Shown here one piece after another: positions 63,194-64,000 of a stretch of 64,000 bases of DNA. How positions within the stretch are numbered: position 1 is the stretch's first letter; each line of letters opens with the position of its first letter. The stretch spans positions 5,869,157-5,933,156 of the forward strand of contig CM022679.1 of NCBI GenBank assembly GCA_012295275.1. Direction: 5' to 3'. Source of the stretch: Chrysomallon squamiferum. Lineage: Eukaryota > Mollusca > Gastropoda > Neomphalida > Peltospiridae. Under the pieces are notes generated by a model. The model ran no database searches. It saw nothing but the letters and a program-made list of their open reading frames with translations, and was not told the origin of the DNA. The position numbers and the translations under genes were made by a program.

Positions 63194-64000
63194 CTGAAAT
63201 AAATAAAGGGTGAAATATAAAGCTATCAATGCTTGATTAAGAGCTGTTTGAATGAAGGAACACTGAAAAATAACTTTTATAAACATAGATTTAAAAGTAT
63301 TTTAATAAATCAAAGTATTATATTATTGTTGTTAGGAACCAACAGCATTGCACAGAAAAGAAAAAATGAGGAATGACCAACAAAGGAATACAGAAATATT
63401 ATTAACATGCTTCAAAACAAACATTTATAAACATTGTTATGTCAATAATAGTAACTATTAACTTTATTATTGCATAAAGAGTTAAATAATAATAATAGAA
63501 AAATTAAACATTTTTTTCCTTTGCTGTGAATATAAAGCTTAATTTAATAATATATAATTTTTAGAAATAATTAATACAATAAAATGTTTAAAAATTAAAT
63601 TATTTCATTATAATAGCACAAAATAAGTGATAATAGCAAATTATTTCCTAATATATAATAAAATATAATACTGAGAAAAGTAATAACTAGTTATGATATT
63701 GTTTATATTAACAAAACAAAATATAAACTGAATTTATTTAAAAAACAAAAAAACAAAACCTAAGAAACTCCCACCTAATATGTAATTTCCAAACTAAGAG
63801 GTTTACGAAAAAATTTGAACATGTAAGCTTTTAAATATAAAAGTAATTTATCGAAGTACCTAACAAACAAACACTTTATATAAATACTAAACAAGAAATA
63901 GGAAAAAAAGGTTTTAATATATATCCAAACATCTGTATCTTTATAAGTATTTATTAGTAAAAAATGTATATAGTTTATTTATGTTTTGCTACTAAAACAA
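63194..64000 (-). other. Collagen intron, partial, to the right edge
   Basis: AT-rich sequence without an exon. The upstream, N-terminal exons of the gene lie outside the window. Confidence 0.65.

Overview
The window is AT-rich animal nuclear DNA. It has spliced genes with GT-AG introns, long introns and spacers, many microsatellites, a tRNA-derived SINE and pogo/Tigger-type DNA transposon remnants. Nothing bacterial or viral was recognised. The gene content and repeat style (long CA/TA/TTTA tracts, small exons in large introns) would suit a lophotrochozoan, possibly a cephalopod mollusc. That placement is an impression, not a demonstration.

Three genes are supported, all on the minus strand. 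(1) Positions 1-1892 hold the 5' half of a histone H2A.Z/H2A.V gene: a first exon whose coding part is only the ATG, then exons for residues 2-27 and 28-65. The remaining exons are off the left edge. A compact promoter with CCAAT, E2F-like and palindromic E-box sites lies at about 1930-2050. (2) Positions 10125-11620 hold a complete two-exon DDIT4/REDD1 (Scylla/Charybde) gene of 204 codons. It is a stress-induced inhibitor of mTORC1 signalling in other animals. Its upstream region carries a consensus CArG box, an octamer and a CCAAT box. (3) Positions 33971-63193 hold the 3' part of a large collagen gene. I reconstructed 27 exons (659 codons), every one starting and ending in phase 0, by joining Gly-X-Y exons at splice sites. 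The last two exons each carry the module LDAPCPxGxDGLPxxxC, the signature of the C-terminal NC4 domain of the membrane-associated collagens (MACIT: types XIII, XXIII, XXV). The gene is therefore a MACIT-type collagen whose cytoplasmic, transmembrane and first ectodomain exons lie beyond 64000.

The spacers hold repeats. There are tRNA-SINE-like elements near 2.9 and 5.8 kb, a 735-bp decayed Tigger element at 17.7-18.4 kb, and an unclassified element at about 18.9-19.4 kb. A nested array of degenerate local duplications lies at 20.7-24.7 kb. A second TA-flanked Tigger-like MITE sits inside a collagen intron at 59.0-59.3 kb. Most short open frames in the window are chance frames over simple sequence.

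The most interesting parts are inside the collagen. They are the duplicated cysteine-bearing C-terminal exons, a 68-residue non-collagenous exon with an RRTKR convertase-like site, three consecutive exons carrying short aliphatic-Lys interruptions, a CQC interruption, and repeated RRGRRG basic tracts. The three genes are not known to work together; their adjacency looks incidental.
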